The notes under the pieces are model-generated. The model had not been told where the DNA came from. It was given only the letters and a program-made list of their open reading frames with translations, and made no database searches. DNA of 64,000 nucleotides, from positions 172,790,445-172,854,444 of the forward strand of contig OY998176.1 in assembly GCA_963921935.1 (NCBI GenBank), given 5' to 3'. Below are positions 21,108-33,240 of this stretch, piece after piece. The first letter of the stretch is position 1; every line of letters begins with the position of its first letter. This DNA is from Galeruca laticollis. Its lineage: Eukaryota > Arthropoda > Insecta > Coleoptera > Chrysomelidae. A program made the translations under genes and the position numbers.

Positions 21108-22984
21108 CATAGAAAGAAACCTGCAACACTCTGTATACTATAATATGGAATAAAATAGTACACACTATAAACAAATACAAAATTTTAGAATTCAAATTTT
21201 TTTTCAAATCATCCGAAATAGAGACAACCTGTATTATTAATTATTCAATAGAGAAAGTAAACAAGAGGCTAACTGAAGAATCATGAAGGAAATTTCAATA
21301 CACTTTGTAAATACACTTATGTGAGGTATATAACATGATTTCTAGGCTTTGAGAGAGAGAATTTTGAACGTTACATTACATTATAACAATCTATTTCTCA
21401 CACAATAAAAGTCAAAACATTCTGATTTAATTTAAAAATTAATAATTAGATATTGAAAGAAATTTTCTGATAACATTTTGTAATTATTTAATATTTGTCA
21501 AGGTAGAAAGTAAAAATAATAACATTAAGTTCATAAAGTATGACATTTGTGAAATGAATTGTCATTCCGAATAGATCTAATTGAAATAAAAAGAGCGGTC
21601 ATTTCTAAATATTTTGGGATATAATTTAGAGGAAGTAATATATAAGATTCAATCATTTAAAGACTAGAAGTATAGATGAGCAATTTATAACTTGAAATGA
21701 AATTTATCAACAAGAACTTTTATAGCCAATTTTGAATGGTGGAGTAGATTTAAAATATTTTGATTAGCGACAAGCGTATTGAAAACTGAAAAAATTGAAT
21801 AGAAAAATTTGTTGATAATGGACACTAGTGACTAGGTAGATTTCTTTTTGGTAGAAGTGAATGGGTGAGAAGCTATATTTTTAGAAAAAGATTTCAAACT
21901 ATTCAAAAAGCAGCATATTGGAGTGGTAATTATAGAAGTAATGCATTATTCTTAAATGTAACTTAGCAAATTTATAAATCTAGTAAATAAACCTAGATTT
22001 GACAAATAATTGATAAAAATTAGTGAGTACTGACCGTGAAATTTCATCTATATAACCAAGTTAAATATCGTATCGTGGGTATGGTATCTCCACGATACAT
22101 TTCAGAAAGGACTGGACTATGGAATTCCATTTAAAATGTATTGATGTGGATGGAATGTAATATCAACTTTAGATATTATCCAAGCACGACAGGCTGTTTG
22201 GCTTCCCAGGAGGTAATCTAGAAACTATAAATGAAATGTATTAAAATGCTAGAGTGAACAGGTATTTGAAACTATTTCATTCATATAAAAAAGGTTAAAT
22301 AAACTTACTTGTGTGGTGCAAATATTTGAACTTTGATATTTCATATACTCTGGCCATCATTATTTTCGCCATTTTTATTTCATAGAAGTTTGTACCAAGA
22401 TTCGTTTTTAAACGTGTATATAATGTTGCCTATTTTGTAATCACATATAATAATAATTCATTGAGTGTATGTTTTGTTGAATGAATGATCATCATAGATA
22501 GTTTGTTTTCATGAGTTTTCTGTAAATGAATAATGTATTTGTTTTCAATAGATTAAATAACGTTTTTCACTTGAAAAACTTGAAATTATATTGTTGAGAA
22601 GTTTCAATTTTTTTTGATGATAGCTCCATCTATATTCAACAGTTGGCAGTATTGACCAAGCGTTTTTGAATCATAAAGGGGTTTGAAATCGAGCATACAG
22701 GACCGTCTCTAGGATTTATAAAGTAATTAAAGCAAGTATTTTTTGATTAAAAATTTTCTTCTTTATTTAAATGCAAGGATTTTACTGTTTTGTCGCTAAT
22801 AATTGAAATTAAAATAGTTCTGTTTTAACACATGAACCCTACTTTGAGATCATAGAGTTTTTTCATGCAATGTATAATTAATTTATGACCTATTTTAAAA
22901 TTTTCTAATATCTCGGGCGAACTAAAACTAATAATTTATATTAACTAAACTACTTTACAATAATAAAGATATCACAGGAATACC

Positions 22985-22989
<5 letters not shown>
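21105..22989. other. Gene-free AT-rich interval between two (TA)n arrays
   Basis: I find no ORF of interest on either strand and no terminal inverted repeat linking the two ends. A small perfect hairpin, TATCGTGG with CCACGATA, lies at about 22069-22101. A solo LTR or dead non-coding element is possible but unproven. Confidence 0.3.

Positions 22990-23041
<52 letters not shown>
22990..23041. repeat. (TA)n array
   Basis: About 50 bp of pure TA repeats. Confidence 0.92.
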
Positions 23042-23046
<5 letters not shown>

Positions 23047-23305
23047 TCAAAAGCTCAAATCTTGAAAACGCTCATATGAGGGTTATATTTGACGGATGAG
23101 TCCTGATATACCTAAGTGTGAACCACACAAACAATCTATATTGCTTACAGACTTTTTTTTTACACAATGTGAGATTCAATGCTGATAATCACCGCTAATA
23201 ATATCCAATGCATACAAGTATATTGTTCTCTCATGTAAAAAAATATTACGTGTATTGTATTATTCTCAGATATTGATATCTAAAGCAAACAAACATTCTG
23301 TGTAG

Positions 23306-25388
23306 TTAACTCCACAGTACAAACGTGGGGGTCTGACAGGCCCAAGTAAAAACATATTGGATAGAATTCAATTATTTGTTCACTGAGAACGTTCAAATGT
23401 TAAGAAGGACTCAGAGAGATGGCATTATGGATCTGTGAAGTCACACGTATTCAACGCAGGGAGTGTTATTCATGTGTTTGCAATTTGCTATTGGGTGATT
23501 GTTATTCAGTGTTTATTGATATAGAGTGCATAATGTTACAATAAAAAGTAAGTAATTGCAAACTTTATTTATTTTTATTGCTATATATATGATTTAAATA
23601 TGTATATATGGATTTCAAAAAATGTATGCAGAGGAATGTGCGGAAGATGTTTCTGATGACGACGATGATTCGTTAGCTGATCCTGATTTTATTGACTGCA
23701 GTGAACATGCTTCTGCTTCTGTCAAGACGATGACGAAGAAATGGGCAAAATTTAGAGAGCAAATTTATCAGATGAAGCCACAAGCCGTCAAAGAAGTAGA
23801 AGTAGTTATTATATGGGAAAAGATGGAGCTAAATGGAGAAAAGAATGTCTTCCAATAAATTTGATGATGCATTTAACTGGCGTTACTCATTATGCACGAG
23901 GTGTTCAGTCTCCTAAAGAGGCTGAAATTTGTAGATGAGCAAATGTTGAATAAGATAGATGCAAATACAAATATTTACATTAGAAAACAAGCAGCTAATG
24001 AAATTTTCAATTATAGAAAAAAAGAGACATCGGTGACAGAAATTAAAGCAGTAGTAGGTTTACTTCATATGGCAGGGGTTAAGCATGGAAATCGAATGAA
24101 TCTTGGAGAATTCTGGGAAACCGCTGGAAATGGACGTCCTATTTTTCCAGAACTAATGGGAATTGATCGATTTTGTTTTCAATTGTAGTGTCTCAGGTCT
24201 CATGATATACATTCAAGAGATGAAAGACGTAAACCGGGCAAAATAACAGCAGTAAGAGATGTTTGTGAAGATTTTATTAGAAATTGTCAGCGTGCTTATA
24301 GGGTTGGTAATTATACAACACTTGATGATATGTTGTGAGCTTTCCGAGGGCGATGTAGCTTTCGGATGTACATTGCCTACAAAACAGCCAAATATGGTTT
24401 AAAAATATTCGCACAAGTTGATTCAAGATTATTTTACGTAAAAAACTTTATGCTGGTGTACAACCCTATGGTCCCTACTAACTCAGTACTCAAACAGATG
24501 CTGTGTTCCAAAGAATAACCGAACCGATTCGTAATTCTGGAAGGAATTTAACAATAGAAAACTGGTTTAATGGATTTGAAATAATGGGGAGTATGCTCAC
24601 AAATTCCAGACTTACAATTGTTGGTACTCTATGAAAAAACAAGCAATCAATTCCACCAATTCCATCATCGCTTCATCATGATGATAAAAGATGAAGAAAC
24701 TTACGAACAGAAAAAGCCAGAGGAAATTTCCTTTTACAATCATACCAAAGGAGCTGTGGGTACCGTGGATCAGTTATGTGGTGGATACAATGTGGCAAGG
24801 AATACTAAAAGGTGGCCAGTGGTCATATTTTATAGAGTGCTCAATGTTGCTGAAATAGAGGCTGATATAATATATAATACACAGAAAGAGAAAATGGAAA
24901 GCAGTTGAGCTTCTTTTAAATAATCTAGGAATAGGTTTAGTAAAAGATCACCTAAATGAACGTGCACAAAATCTTCATTTAGAGAAGTAAACGTTAGAGA
25001 ATATACAAGAATGTTCGTTGAATTACAGACTGCAGATGCTACAGTAGTTGAGCTAGACACTTCAAGAATAGACTGTGTTTTCTGTGAGAGAGAAGGAAAA
25101 GCAGATACTTATGTGAAATATATAATAAATGCATTTGTTTACAACGCGCTTATCACATTTGCCTAGAGTGTACAGAAAATAATATTAATAGCGAGCACAG
25201 TGAATGAATGCGTTTTATTTTTTTTTATTTCGAGAGTTTATTTTCTAAAATGTAATAGTTCAATAACTGACTATTTTTCTCTCAATATAATATGAATGTA
25301 ATATTATTAAATCACTATTCAACATGATGTAAGCTACGGGGGCCTATCAGGCCTATCAGGCCTGACGTGTGTAACGATGGAATTTTAA
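23306..25388 (+). mobile_element. piggyBac-like DNA transposon (putative limits)
   Basis: Candidate ends are TTAA at 23306-23309 and at 25385-25388. Inward of each lie similar sequences: CTCCACAGTACAAACGTGGG on the left, and on the right (reverse complement) TTCCATCGTTACACACGTCA. Both then lead into AGGCC-rich DNA. piggyBac elements duplicate TTAA, so these limits are plausible, but the inverted repeats are imperfect. Confidence 0.5.
23622..25190 (+). pseudogene. piggyBac-like transposase, multiply frameshifted
   Basis: The N-terminus (MYAEECAEDVSDDDDDSLAD) is acidic, as in many piggyBac transposases. The central region at 23900-24190 (RKQAANEIFNYRKKETSVTE, LHMAGVKHGNRMNLGEFW) and 24340-24460 (RGRCSFRMYIAYKTAKYGLK, AQVDSRLFYVK) fit the family. 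The second catalytic position, usually Asp in a T-x-DNWF motif, reads TIENWFNG near 24560. The third region, GAVGTVDQLCGGYN (about 24750), keeps its Asp. The C-terminal zinc-binding region is visible as CVFCEREGK (about 25075) and, in another frame, CLECTEN. Stops at 23856, 24186, 24337 and more, plus frameshifts, make it inactive. Confidence 0.87.
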
Positions 25389-26369
25389 TTCACGTGTTCA
25401 CTGTAGTGTTAGAAGAGTTGATTCTGAGATGTGAACAGTTGTGTTGAACAATAGTAGAGTGTACTATAATTGCGTTACTTTTCCCATGATCGCAAAAGTT
25501 TTTGCGTGGGATCATATTTACAATTGGAGAAAACTCAACTGATATGTCTGATATCAAACGAATAATTTAATGTTTCCTATATTTCACTCGATACTTAGAA
25601 ATACAGGTCTTGTTTAAAAATATAAATGTTATTCATTATTTATAATATTACTACTCAAGTCGCGATAATGTATTTACAAAGTTATATGTGACTAGGATCG
25701 TTAAATCTTGTGTGCAATGCTCTGTGCGTTTGCCCAATATATCTACTCGTCTTCTGTAAAATGGTGAACTATCACTCTAGAAGAGTATATTTTTTTATCA
25801 CATCAAAATGGCGAAAGAATATAAGCTCTAACTATAAAGTTAGCTCATAAAATTAAAGTTAAACTCAAATAATATACAATAGTTGAAACGGAGATGATGA
25901 GAGTGCAATTAACGCAAACAGTATGTTTAGACAGAAAGAAATTTAATTTGTAGCGTTAATTTTTTTTCAACGTATGATTCCTGTTTTTGGAAATTGAAAT
26001 CTACAAATTAATTTTTGTGTTTTAGGAAGGATAGCATCATCTCTGTGTCATCTTTATTTCTAAATCTAGTTATTGAGTTCTATAACATAAAGATAATGAG
26101 AATAAAAAATTCTGAAGCTATATATTGACAGTTTCTTGTAGTCTAGTATCAAACACAGCTTTCACCTACGTGCCCCTTTTTCTATAAATAGTATTGCAAC
26201 ACTTTTTTGAAAATATATTTTTGGCGAAGGGATGGAGCATTTTAAAATGATTATCAACAAATTCATTTCAAATTTTGAATTGTATACACATTTCATTAAA
26301 GCAAGTTTTTATTGATGCATCACTTTCATTTAAATTTATTTCATCTATATTTATCACTTTGAGACTGAC
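25389..26369. other. AT-rich spacer
   Basis: No coding region, repeat or terminal motif that I can support. It may hold the decayed 5' part of the downstream pogo-like element. Confidence 0.4.
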
Positions 26370-27930
26370 AGTTTCTAAACATTGAGGCCGATTTAAAAAA
26401 ACATATAATTGCAATGGAGGAACATATGTTTGGATTATCATCAACTGTGGTACGACAACTAGCCAATCAACTTGAAAAATAAAATTAACCATGATTTTAA
26501 TCAAGCAACAAAAATGGCCGGCAAGATATGGTATTATGGTTTTTCAAAAAGAAACCCTGACCTATCTTTACGAAAGCCAGAAGTTGCATCAATGGCTAGA
26601 GGGATTCAATAGAAAAAATGTGTACGAATTTTTCGACCTGTATGAAAACACAGTTGAAAAGAATAAGCGCGATGAAACAAAAATTTTCAACTGCGATGAG
26701 TCAGGCTTCGGAACTGTGCAGAAAAGGAACAAAAAAGTAGTAGCGAAAAAAGGGAAAAGGCAAGTTGGCTGCATTGTTAGTGGTGAGGGAGGGACAAATA
26801 CAACAGTTTTATGATTCGTCAGTACTGCTGGTTTGTTCGTACCTCCGATGATAATTTTTGAAAGAATTATAATGCACGATGCACTAAAAAATGGAGCGCC
26901 GCCAGGAAGTATTATCAGAACATCTGAGAGTGGTTATATTACATCAGAGCTCTTCGTATAACAAGGTGCTTCTTAACTGCCACACAACGCATACAAAAAA
27001 CATAGAAGCAATTGATTTGGCTGAGGCAAATGGCGTGATATTGTTGCAGCTCCCAGGCCATACCACCCACCGACTGCAACCCTTCGACGTTGGATTTTTT
27101 GCGCCAAAGGAGGTTTACTGCCAACAAGCTGCGTGATCACAAAGTTTCAAGTCTCAGAACTACTATGCCAAGCTCACACAAGAGCAGCGCATATTTCAAA
27201 TATTATGGGGTCCTTTCGAGGAGCAGGAATATGGCCTATAAGTATGTTTGTCTTCAAAGATTCTGACTTCATAGCTGCAGATGCCCTAACTGAACCAGAA
27301 TTTCCAGAAGAAATAGAAAACGTCAGTGACAATATCATAGTGGATAAAAACAAAGAGAAAGAAACTTCTGAGCCTCTAATTACAGAGGAAAATAATAACA
27401 ATTCCCAAACATCTAACGAAGATGATGACATCGCACTAATATACTTCACAAAGGAAAACAAAAGCAGTAAAGTTACAGTGGAAAGCGACGAAGAACCCAA
27501 TCCGGAAAAGTTATATTTTTCGCCCGAAATTCTAAAACATCAAATCAACAGAAGAAATCAAGAGCAGCACAGAAAGCAGTTGAGCTCACGTCCACCCCCT
27601 ACAAAGGAGATATGATAGCTAAAAAGGGAAAGGTGAAATCTAAAAAAGTTTTCGGAGTCAAATAGAAGTTAGTGAAGGAAAACAAGTCTGAGGCAAATGT
27701 GAAAAAGGTAAAAAAAGCCATGGCCAAGTACCTGGACTTTCGACATCAAACATAGAAGTTGAGATACATTTGGATGAATGGTACTGCTTCGTATATGACG
27801 AAAGAGTGGTTGAAGAGATGATTCAGTGCTGCCAGTGTGAAACATGGGTTCATTTTTCTTGCTCCACAGCCGAAAAAACGAAAAACCGAAAAACAAATTA
27901 TATTTGTGACAAATGCTTGTAAACTCAGAT
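26370..27930 (+). pseudogene. pogo/jerky-like transposase with C-terminal PHD-like finger (pogo-1)
   Basis: Pieces in all three frames follow the jerky/Tigger transposase order. First is a CENP-B-like DNA-binding region (DLKKHIIAMEEHMFGLSS near 26395, MAGKIWYYGFSKRNPDLSLR near 26515). Next is the DDE domain with D1 in FNCDESGFGTVQKR (about 26690) and VVAKKGKRQVGCIVSGEGG (to 26793). The second catalytic motif, normally LDNHATHTKN, reads LNCHTTHTKN (about 26970), so its Asp is lost. The third is RLQPFDVGFF (about 27070). An acidic tail precedes a C-terminal region with WYCFVYDE...CCQCETWVHFSCS...YICDKCL (27780-27920), a PHD-like zinc finger seen in some insect pogo transposases. Frameshifts near 26590, 26815 and 27135 disable it. 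I could not identify its inverted repeats. Confidence 0.85.
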
Positions 27931-29250
27931 TTTAAGAACAAGACAAATAATTATCTGTTTATTTTTTACATTTTAAGATTATGAAATTTTATAAATAAAA
28001 ACGTATCGTATTTTCTATTCACTTTTTCTTATACCGAAATAGCATGACAGGATTTAGAATACAGAGGTGCGATTAAGGATATGGGGGTACGTTTTACGAG
28101 AACTTCTTAATTTATTGTAGAAAGGTTAGTTTTTTATAAAAAAAAATGTAGTGTTTCTTTTCAGAAAATGGTAGAATTATTTGAATTTTTGCAAAAATGG
28201 TAAGATATAGGCAACTTTCCCCTATGTTTGTTCATACTACGATATGTTACCGGACTTGCACTAATTATTATTATCATTCAGTTCTAGGAGGCATAAACAT
28301 TTTGTCCGTATTGGGAAATGAATTGAATCTCGTTACGTTGTTAAAATATTAGGATCATACTAGACTTTACACGAATCTTCATTGTGTAAATTAGTGAAAA
28401 TTAGACAGCTTTTCAATCGATCGCATTTTTTCCGCATTCATAGATTATCGTTGCTGATATAACGCCCTCGACGGACAATCTTCGATGTGTTTCCATTTTT
28501 TCTTCTCGGATGCTTCAAATATTTCAGTAATCGTCAAGTGGATATTCTCAAACAGCTCTATTTACTTTTTCCCAGTACAACTTCGTGCACTTTGTCGAAG
28601 ACAATTCATTTCCATATTAATTATTCCCATACAAGTAGATATTCAAACTCAAAACCACACCACTTATATATGGAAAAGAACTGTCTTTACTATAACCTTG
28701 CCAATTATTTACTTAATTTGTCATACCATTGTGAGCGTAATATTATTCAACTGATTTGACTCATACATTTTTTATCGTCATTTCTCTTAGCTCATCTTTG
28801 TCTATTTGTATTAACCTGTTCCATGTCGTCATTTATTTGAACGTTAGAGCGTGCTTCCGATCTAACTACCAAATATCAAGACTTGTTCAAACTAAAATGG
28901 AGGCCCTCTTCCACATATTCTGATGATGGATTATAGAGCGTAAGAGCTTTCTGTCAAAACATTCTAGTCACATGTGAAGCTGAATAAAAATAATTCATTT
29001 TCTTTTATACTCTCATTTTTCATTCTACATGAAATTTTCGAACTTCTGAGATACGCCTCAACAAACAAATCGGAAATTAGAAGTGACATAGTACGCTTCG
29101 ACCTAGTCTCAGTTTATTGCTAATTCTATCAGCTCACACTTCGTTCTCTGTATCAGATTAGATTATAAGTGGTCTTTATTCATCATTTTCAAATTCCCTT
29201 GTTTACAATATTCTAAAAATAACAGTGTACCGATGGTTTGCCGATTCTCA
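27931..29250. other. Unassigned spacer with one possible coding remnant
   Basis: Two overlapping frames are open at 28485-28759, and the frame from 28487 continues with coding-like words (FSNRQVDILKQLYLLFPST, YNLANYLLNLSYHCE). I do not recognise the family and the frames have no start context worth trusting. The rest is AT-rich DNA without visible features. Confidence 0.3.
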
Positions 29251-30110
29251 GCAATATAGTGTAAGTCGTGCTGTCCTCATGGCTCCTTGTTCCAAGAGCA
29301 TTGTCCATATGTTCGGGTTATTCAAATAACTGTGTCCCTAACATGTAGTTTTGATTCCCAGCATCTTCCGTCTGGGGTATCCCTGAAAACAGGCTGAAAA
29401 ACAGTCTAAAAATTTTATCGGGGGTATTAGGCTTCGAAAGGGGAACATGACTGACGTTGGTTTGAATTATTATAGTCTGTTAGGAATGTAGTTTATTGAG
29501 CATAAGGGGTACTGCAGCACAGTTGTTTTTCTGAGAAGAGGTTACCCCCTATGAATAAAATGGGGTCCGGAGTTTTAAACAACCAAGTTATGTAATTAGC
29601 GATCCATGCAGAAGCCTACACGCACTATAGCGGTTGGCTTCTGCGCGATTTGCGTCTTTGAGATTTCTACGAAGATCTTGTGGCAGACAGTGGTTGTGAA
29701 AATTTGTTTATAAGATCTTTGATAGTAGGTATATGGCCTTTTTCATGTAACCAAGAATTTCTTAGAAGTTTAGAGTAAATTGTATTATGTTTAATTGTTA
29801 TTCTGAGACACCTGTTTTCTAATAATTGCAGGGAGTTGAAGTTGTGTACCTGTGTAATATATTAGTGCAAGTGAGTATGGGTTGAATGACCTGTTTGTAT
29901 ATTTAGTATTTTGTTTTGAATTGAGAGTTTACTGTGGTTGCAAATGAGCCATTGCAATATTGACTTTTTGTGTTTGTTGCGAATATGGGCACTTGCATTT
30001 ATATTACTTTGCATCGTGTAACCTAAGTATTTAATATTAATACTTGGAGCGGTGAAATGACCATCTATACAAAGCTGTGATTGCAATGGTGGCTCTTCTA
30101 GCTATTCTCC
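29250..30110 (-). pseudogene. LINE (jockey-like) RT C-terminal remnant
   Basis: On the minus strand 30086-29862 reads INIKYLGYTMQSNINASAHI...NHSKLSIQNKILNIQTG, matching the post-catalytic part of jockey-type RTs (the KYLGxTLD...HI motif and the SKLSLxNKLL motif). Another frame continues to about 29590 with QLLENRCLRITIKHNTIY and LHEKGHIPTIKDLINKF, typical of the same region in these LINEs. The sequence to 29250 looks like its 3' end. RT core and endonuclease are absent, so it is a 5'-truncated, mutated copy. A short hairpin (GCAGAAGCC/GGCTTCTGC) at 29608-29644 lies within it. Confidence 0.65.
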
Positions 30111-30456
30111 TGAGGATTTTTTAGGCGACCGTGACAGGATCTCTCCGTTAATACAGATTTGGTCGATTACTTATGTTGTACACTGTTGCTAGATAATACT
30201 TTTTCTTCTCAGATTGTTATTCCTACGAAATTGACAGCATCTATTCATAAGCAGTGTGATAAGTTTTAGTAGGGTGGAGCGGGGCTTATAGGTCCACCTG
30301 TAAAAAGGTCCACCATAAGTATCTTAAAAACTAGTGACGTGTCGTTCTTTTTAAATATACTAGTGGAAAGGAGTGGCGGTGCTGACATTGGAGCGATAAC
30401 ACCAGTAAAAGATACACGACCTTGTCTCAAAATTTCAACGTAAGTAAACTTCATTT

Positions 30457-31135
30457 ATCATTCTTTTATACTAATGTTAACAGAAGGTATTGAAAGAAAT
30501 TACCTGGAAATTCATTCACTACAAACATTCCTTAACTATCTTCTAGGAAAAAAGGTTTAATAAAGGGGAGTGATGGATATCTATTTAGTCGTTAAGAATG
30601 TTATCTGAGTACTTAACACCATCCTTGAAAATTCAATCATTTTAAGAAACTTTAGACATTAATATTTCCTTTAAAACGGAGTACAATGTATCCAAACTCA
30701 TTAAAAATTACAAATCTAAATCTTCAAAATTAAACATATCAGGAGTTTATAAATTAAAATGTGGTAATGACAACTGTGGTACAATTAATATCGGTATACC
30801 TTTTCGAAATATTAAAACTAGAATTTCGGAACACAAGGGTAGCTATGATAACTAAAAATTAGATTCTAACTATTCTAATCATTTATTAGAAAACCAACAC
30901 ATTTTCGACCCAAATTTTGAAATTTCACATGAAGTCAGTAAAGCCTTCAGTTCAAAGATAGAGATAAACAAAAATAAATATTCAGGTAACTTTCTTAACG
31001 ACCAAATAGATATCAATCACTCTCCTTTATTCAACGTGTTTACCTAGAAGAGAGCTTAGGAATGTTTGTGGTGAATGAAATTTCACGTAATTCCATTCAA
31101 TACCTTATATTAACATTAGTATAATAGAATTCTGT
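30457..31135 (+). mobile_element. Penelope-like element fragment with GIY-YIG endonuclease, nested in pogo-2
   Basis: The frame around 30735-30850 reads SGVYKLKCGNDNCGTINIG, then FRNIKTRISEHKGSYDN, and continues with HLLENQHIFDP. This is the GIY-YIG endonuclease of Penelope-like retroelements, with Gln of the usual YIGQT lost and a stop at the YDN end. The fragment is bordered by an inverted repeat of about 90 bp (30457-30546 versus 31044-31135, diverged), as Penelope copies sometimes show inverted terminal repeats. RT is missing. It interrupts the region upstream of the pogo-2 transposase. Confidence 0.75.
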
Positions 31136-31527
31136 ATTCATTCACTGTATATATTAAAAAAAATTTAAATTATAACTTCATTCGTTTTGAGAAAGCTACT
31201 GTGTTAGTGAAACACGTCAACAAGTTTAAATTGAACATTAGTTCAAATAAATGAAGTTTCGCACAAATTAAATTGTTTTATTTAATCGTTCAGTAACGAT
31301 ATTTATCAATTAAAATCCTCATCTGTTCAATTATTAGTATACCTAATTTATTTGTTGCTAACGATTTATTATTAGTTTTTAGCTAGTTCGAACGGTAATT
31401 TTGCTTATAAACTATAATAACATTTTTACGTGGTTGGGGTAAAAAGGTCCAATGTAGACCTTTTGGCTCACATTGAACTTTTCCCCATCATTATTATTTG
31501 GTTATTAAAAACTTTTTTTGTTTCAGT

Positions 31528-33240
31528 ATGCGCAACAAAGAAAGAACAACTGATCGTGGCACTAAATATGTAGAGTTGATGCAGCGTGCAGTAGATTTAG
31601 TTTTTAATTAAACCAAATCTTTGATGTAGGTATGACGTGAAATAAGTAAAACTTCATTCACAAGATTTGTTAAACGAATGAAGAATGATAGTGTTAACTT
31701 GATATTTGGTTATGGTACTCCAAGGCAGGTATTTAATAAGGAAGCCAGTCTAACAGAGTACTTGCTCAAACTTGCGCAAATATTTCACGGCATAGGTTCT
31801 AATGAAGTTCGGCACATGGCTTATGACTGTGTTAATAAATATGAAATAAGTGTACCGGAAACATAGCATACCAACAAAATGGTCGGTAGAGATTGGATGT
31901 CTGCTTTTCTTAAACGAAATACAAGTCTCTCCATTAGAAAACCAGAAGCAACAAGTCTCAGCAGAGTAACGTAATTTCACAAATTGTATGTGCAATAGTT
32001 TTTTACGAGATTAGCAGAAGTTATGGACTGATTTGAACTAACAGCTTCTTCCGTATGGTATGCAGATTAAACTGGTGTATCAAATGTCATGAAACCCTCA
32101 GAAAAAGTTGCTGCTAAAGGAAAAAGAAATATTGGTTCAGTAACATCAGGTGAACGTGGAAATAATGTGAGCCTATTAGTAGCGATCTCAGCTACATGTT
32201 CATCTTCCCCCGCAAAAAGCTTCAAGATCATTTCATTCGAGATGGGCCAAATTATTGCATTGGTGCTGGAAATTCTAGCCATTGGATTACTAATGATGAG
32301 TTTCTCATATTTATGCAGAATTTTATCAAACACCTTAGACCTAGTAAAGAATCACCTGTTCTCTAGGTTTTGGACAACCATTCTTCACACTTGTCAGTAC
32401 TAACACTGAATATAGGTAAGGAAAACTGAGTGGTTATGCTCTCTTTTTTCTCCACATTGTTCCTACAAATTACAGCCACTTGACGTGTCGGTATGCTGGA
32501 AAAACAATAACTATATATGACATCCCAGTAATCGTCCGCATTTCTTTACTTTCAGCTTTGCCACTGAGTACCGTAATGTGTGGATCCGAAAAAAACTGGA
32601 AGATTTCCGTTCAACCAAGATAAATTAAACTACGTTGATTTTGCACCTAGTTACGTAACGGATCGCCCCATGGAAACTGCCTGAGCCACAGTCATCAACA
32701 TCATCTACTCCTCTGTCAACAATGTTGTCGTATCCATACCCTTTAACGTCTTTTGACCCGAATGATGCACATATATCAATAATAGTTTGTCGACGGGGAG
32801 TTTTTTCGCCCGAAATCGTGGGACCACTACCTACTACCTAATGCGGGACCACGAATGTCAACTAATAATAGAAAACGCCATTTAACCGCTACTTTGACGC
32901 ATACACCCAAAAAAAATGTAAGTAAAGAACTAGAAATGGCAAATGAGAAAAAATCTGAATGTGTAAAGAAGAAAAACAAAGAAAATGAGAGAGTTGTGAA
33001 AGTGAAAAAAAACATTTTACAAGAGTCTGACAGTGATTCCAGCTCTGATGATGAATAATTCCGTTTGATTTGCTGCGAAAAGTACAGTGACCGTGTTCCA
33101 GGTGAAGGTTGGATTCAAAGCAATCTTTTCAAAAAATGGGCCCATGAAAAATGTGTTTCTAAAGGAGGTTGCATTCACATTGTTTATAATAATTGTGATT
33201 TGGGAAACGATTATTCTGATTAAGATAAAATAGAGATACC
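31528..33240 (+). pseudogene. pogo/jerky-like transposase with C-terminal zinc-finger remnant (pogo-2)
   Basis: The likely start is ATG 31528, just after TTTCAG, a possible splice acceptor for a 5' untranslated exon. It reads MRNKERTTDRGTKY, the usual start of these proteins. A DNA-binding region follows (KMVGRDWMSAFLKRN, IRKPEATSLSR, 31880-31970). The DDE domain shows YAD with an in-frame TAA right after D1 (32067), EKVAAKGKRNIGSVTSGERG (32100-32158), VLDNHSSHLS carrying D2 (about 32375) and LQPLDVSVCW carrying D3 (about 32475). The tail at 32855-33058 is Lys/Glu-rich and ends SDSDSSSDDE, then a decayed finger, CCEKYSDRVPGEGWIQS...KKWAHEKC (33070-33155). Many stops and frameshifts. It looks like the same architecture as pogo-1. 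Confidence 0.82.

Noticed and set aside
22069..22101. Perfect 8-bp hairpin TATCGTGG/CCACGATA
   Set aside because: Short palindromes of this size are expected by chance in 64 kb; no associated feature.
27669..27941. PHD-like finger as part of a host chromatin gene
   Set aside because: It follows the pogo-1 transposase tail at the expected distance, and pogo-2 has a similar decayed finger, so it belongs to the transposon.
29608..29644. Hairpin GCAGAAGCC/GGCTTCTGC as a Helitron end or terminator
   Set aside because: The loop is 18 bases, no CTRR end follows, no Helitron protein is nearby, and it lies within a LINE remnant.
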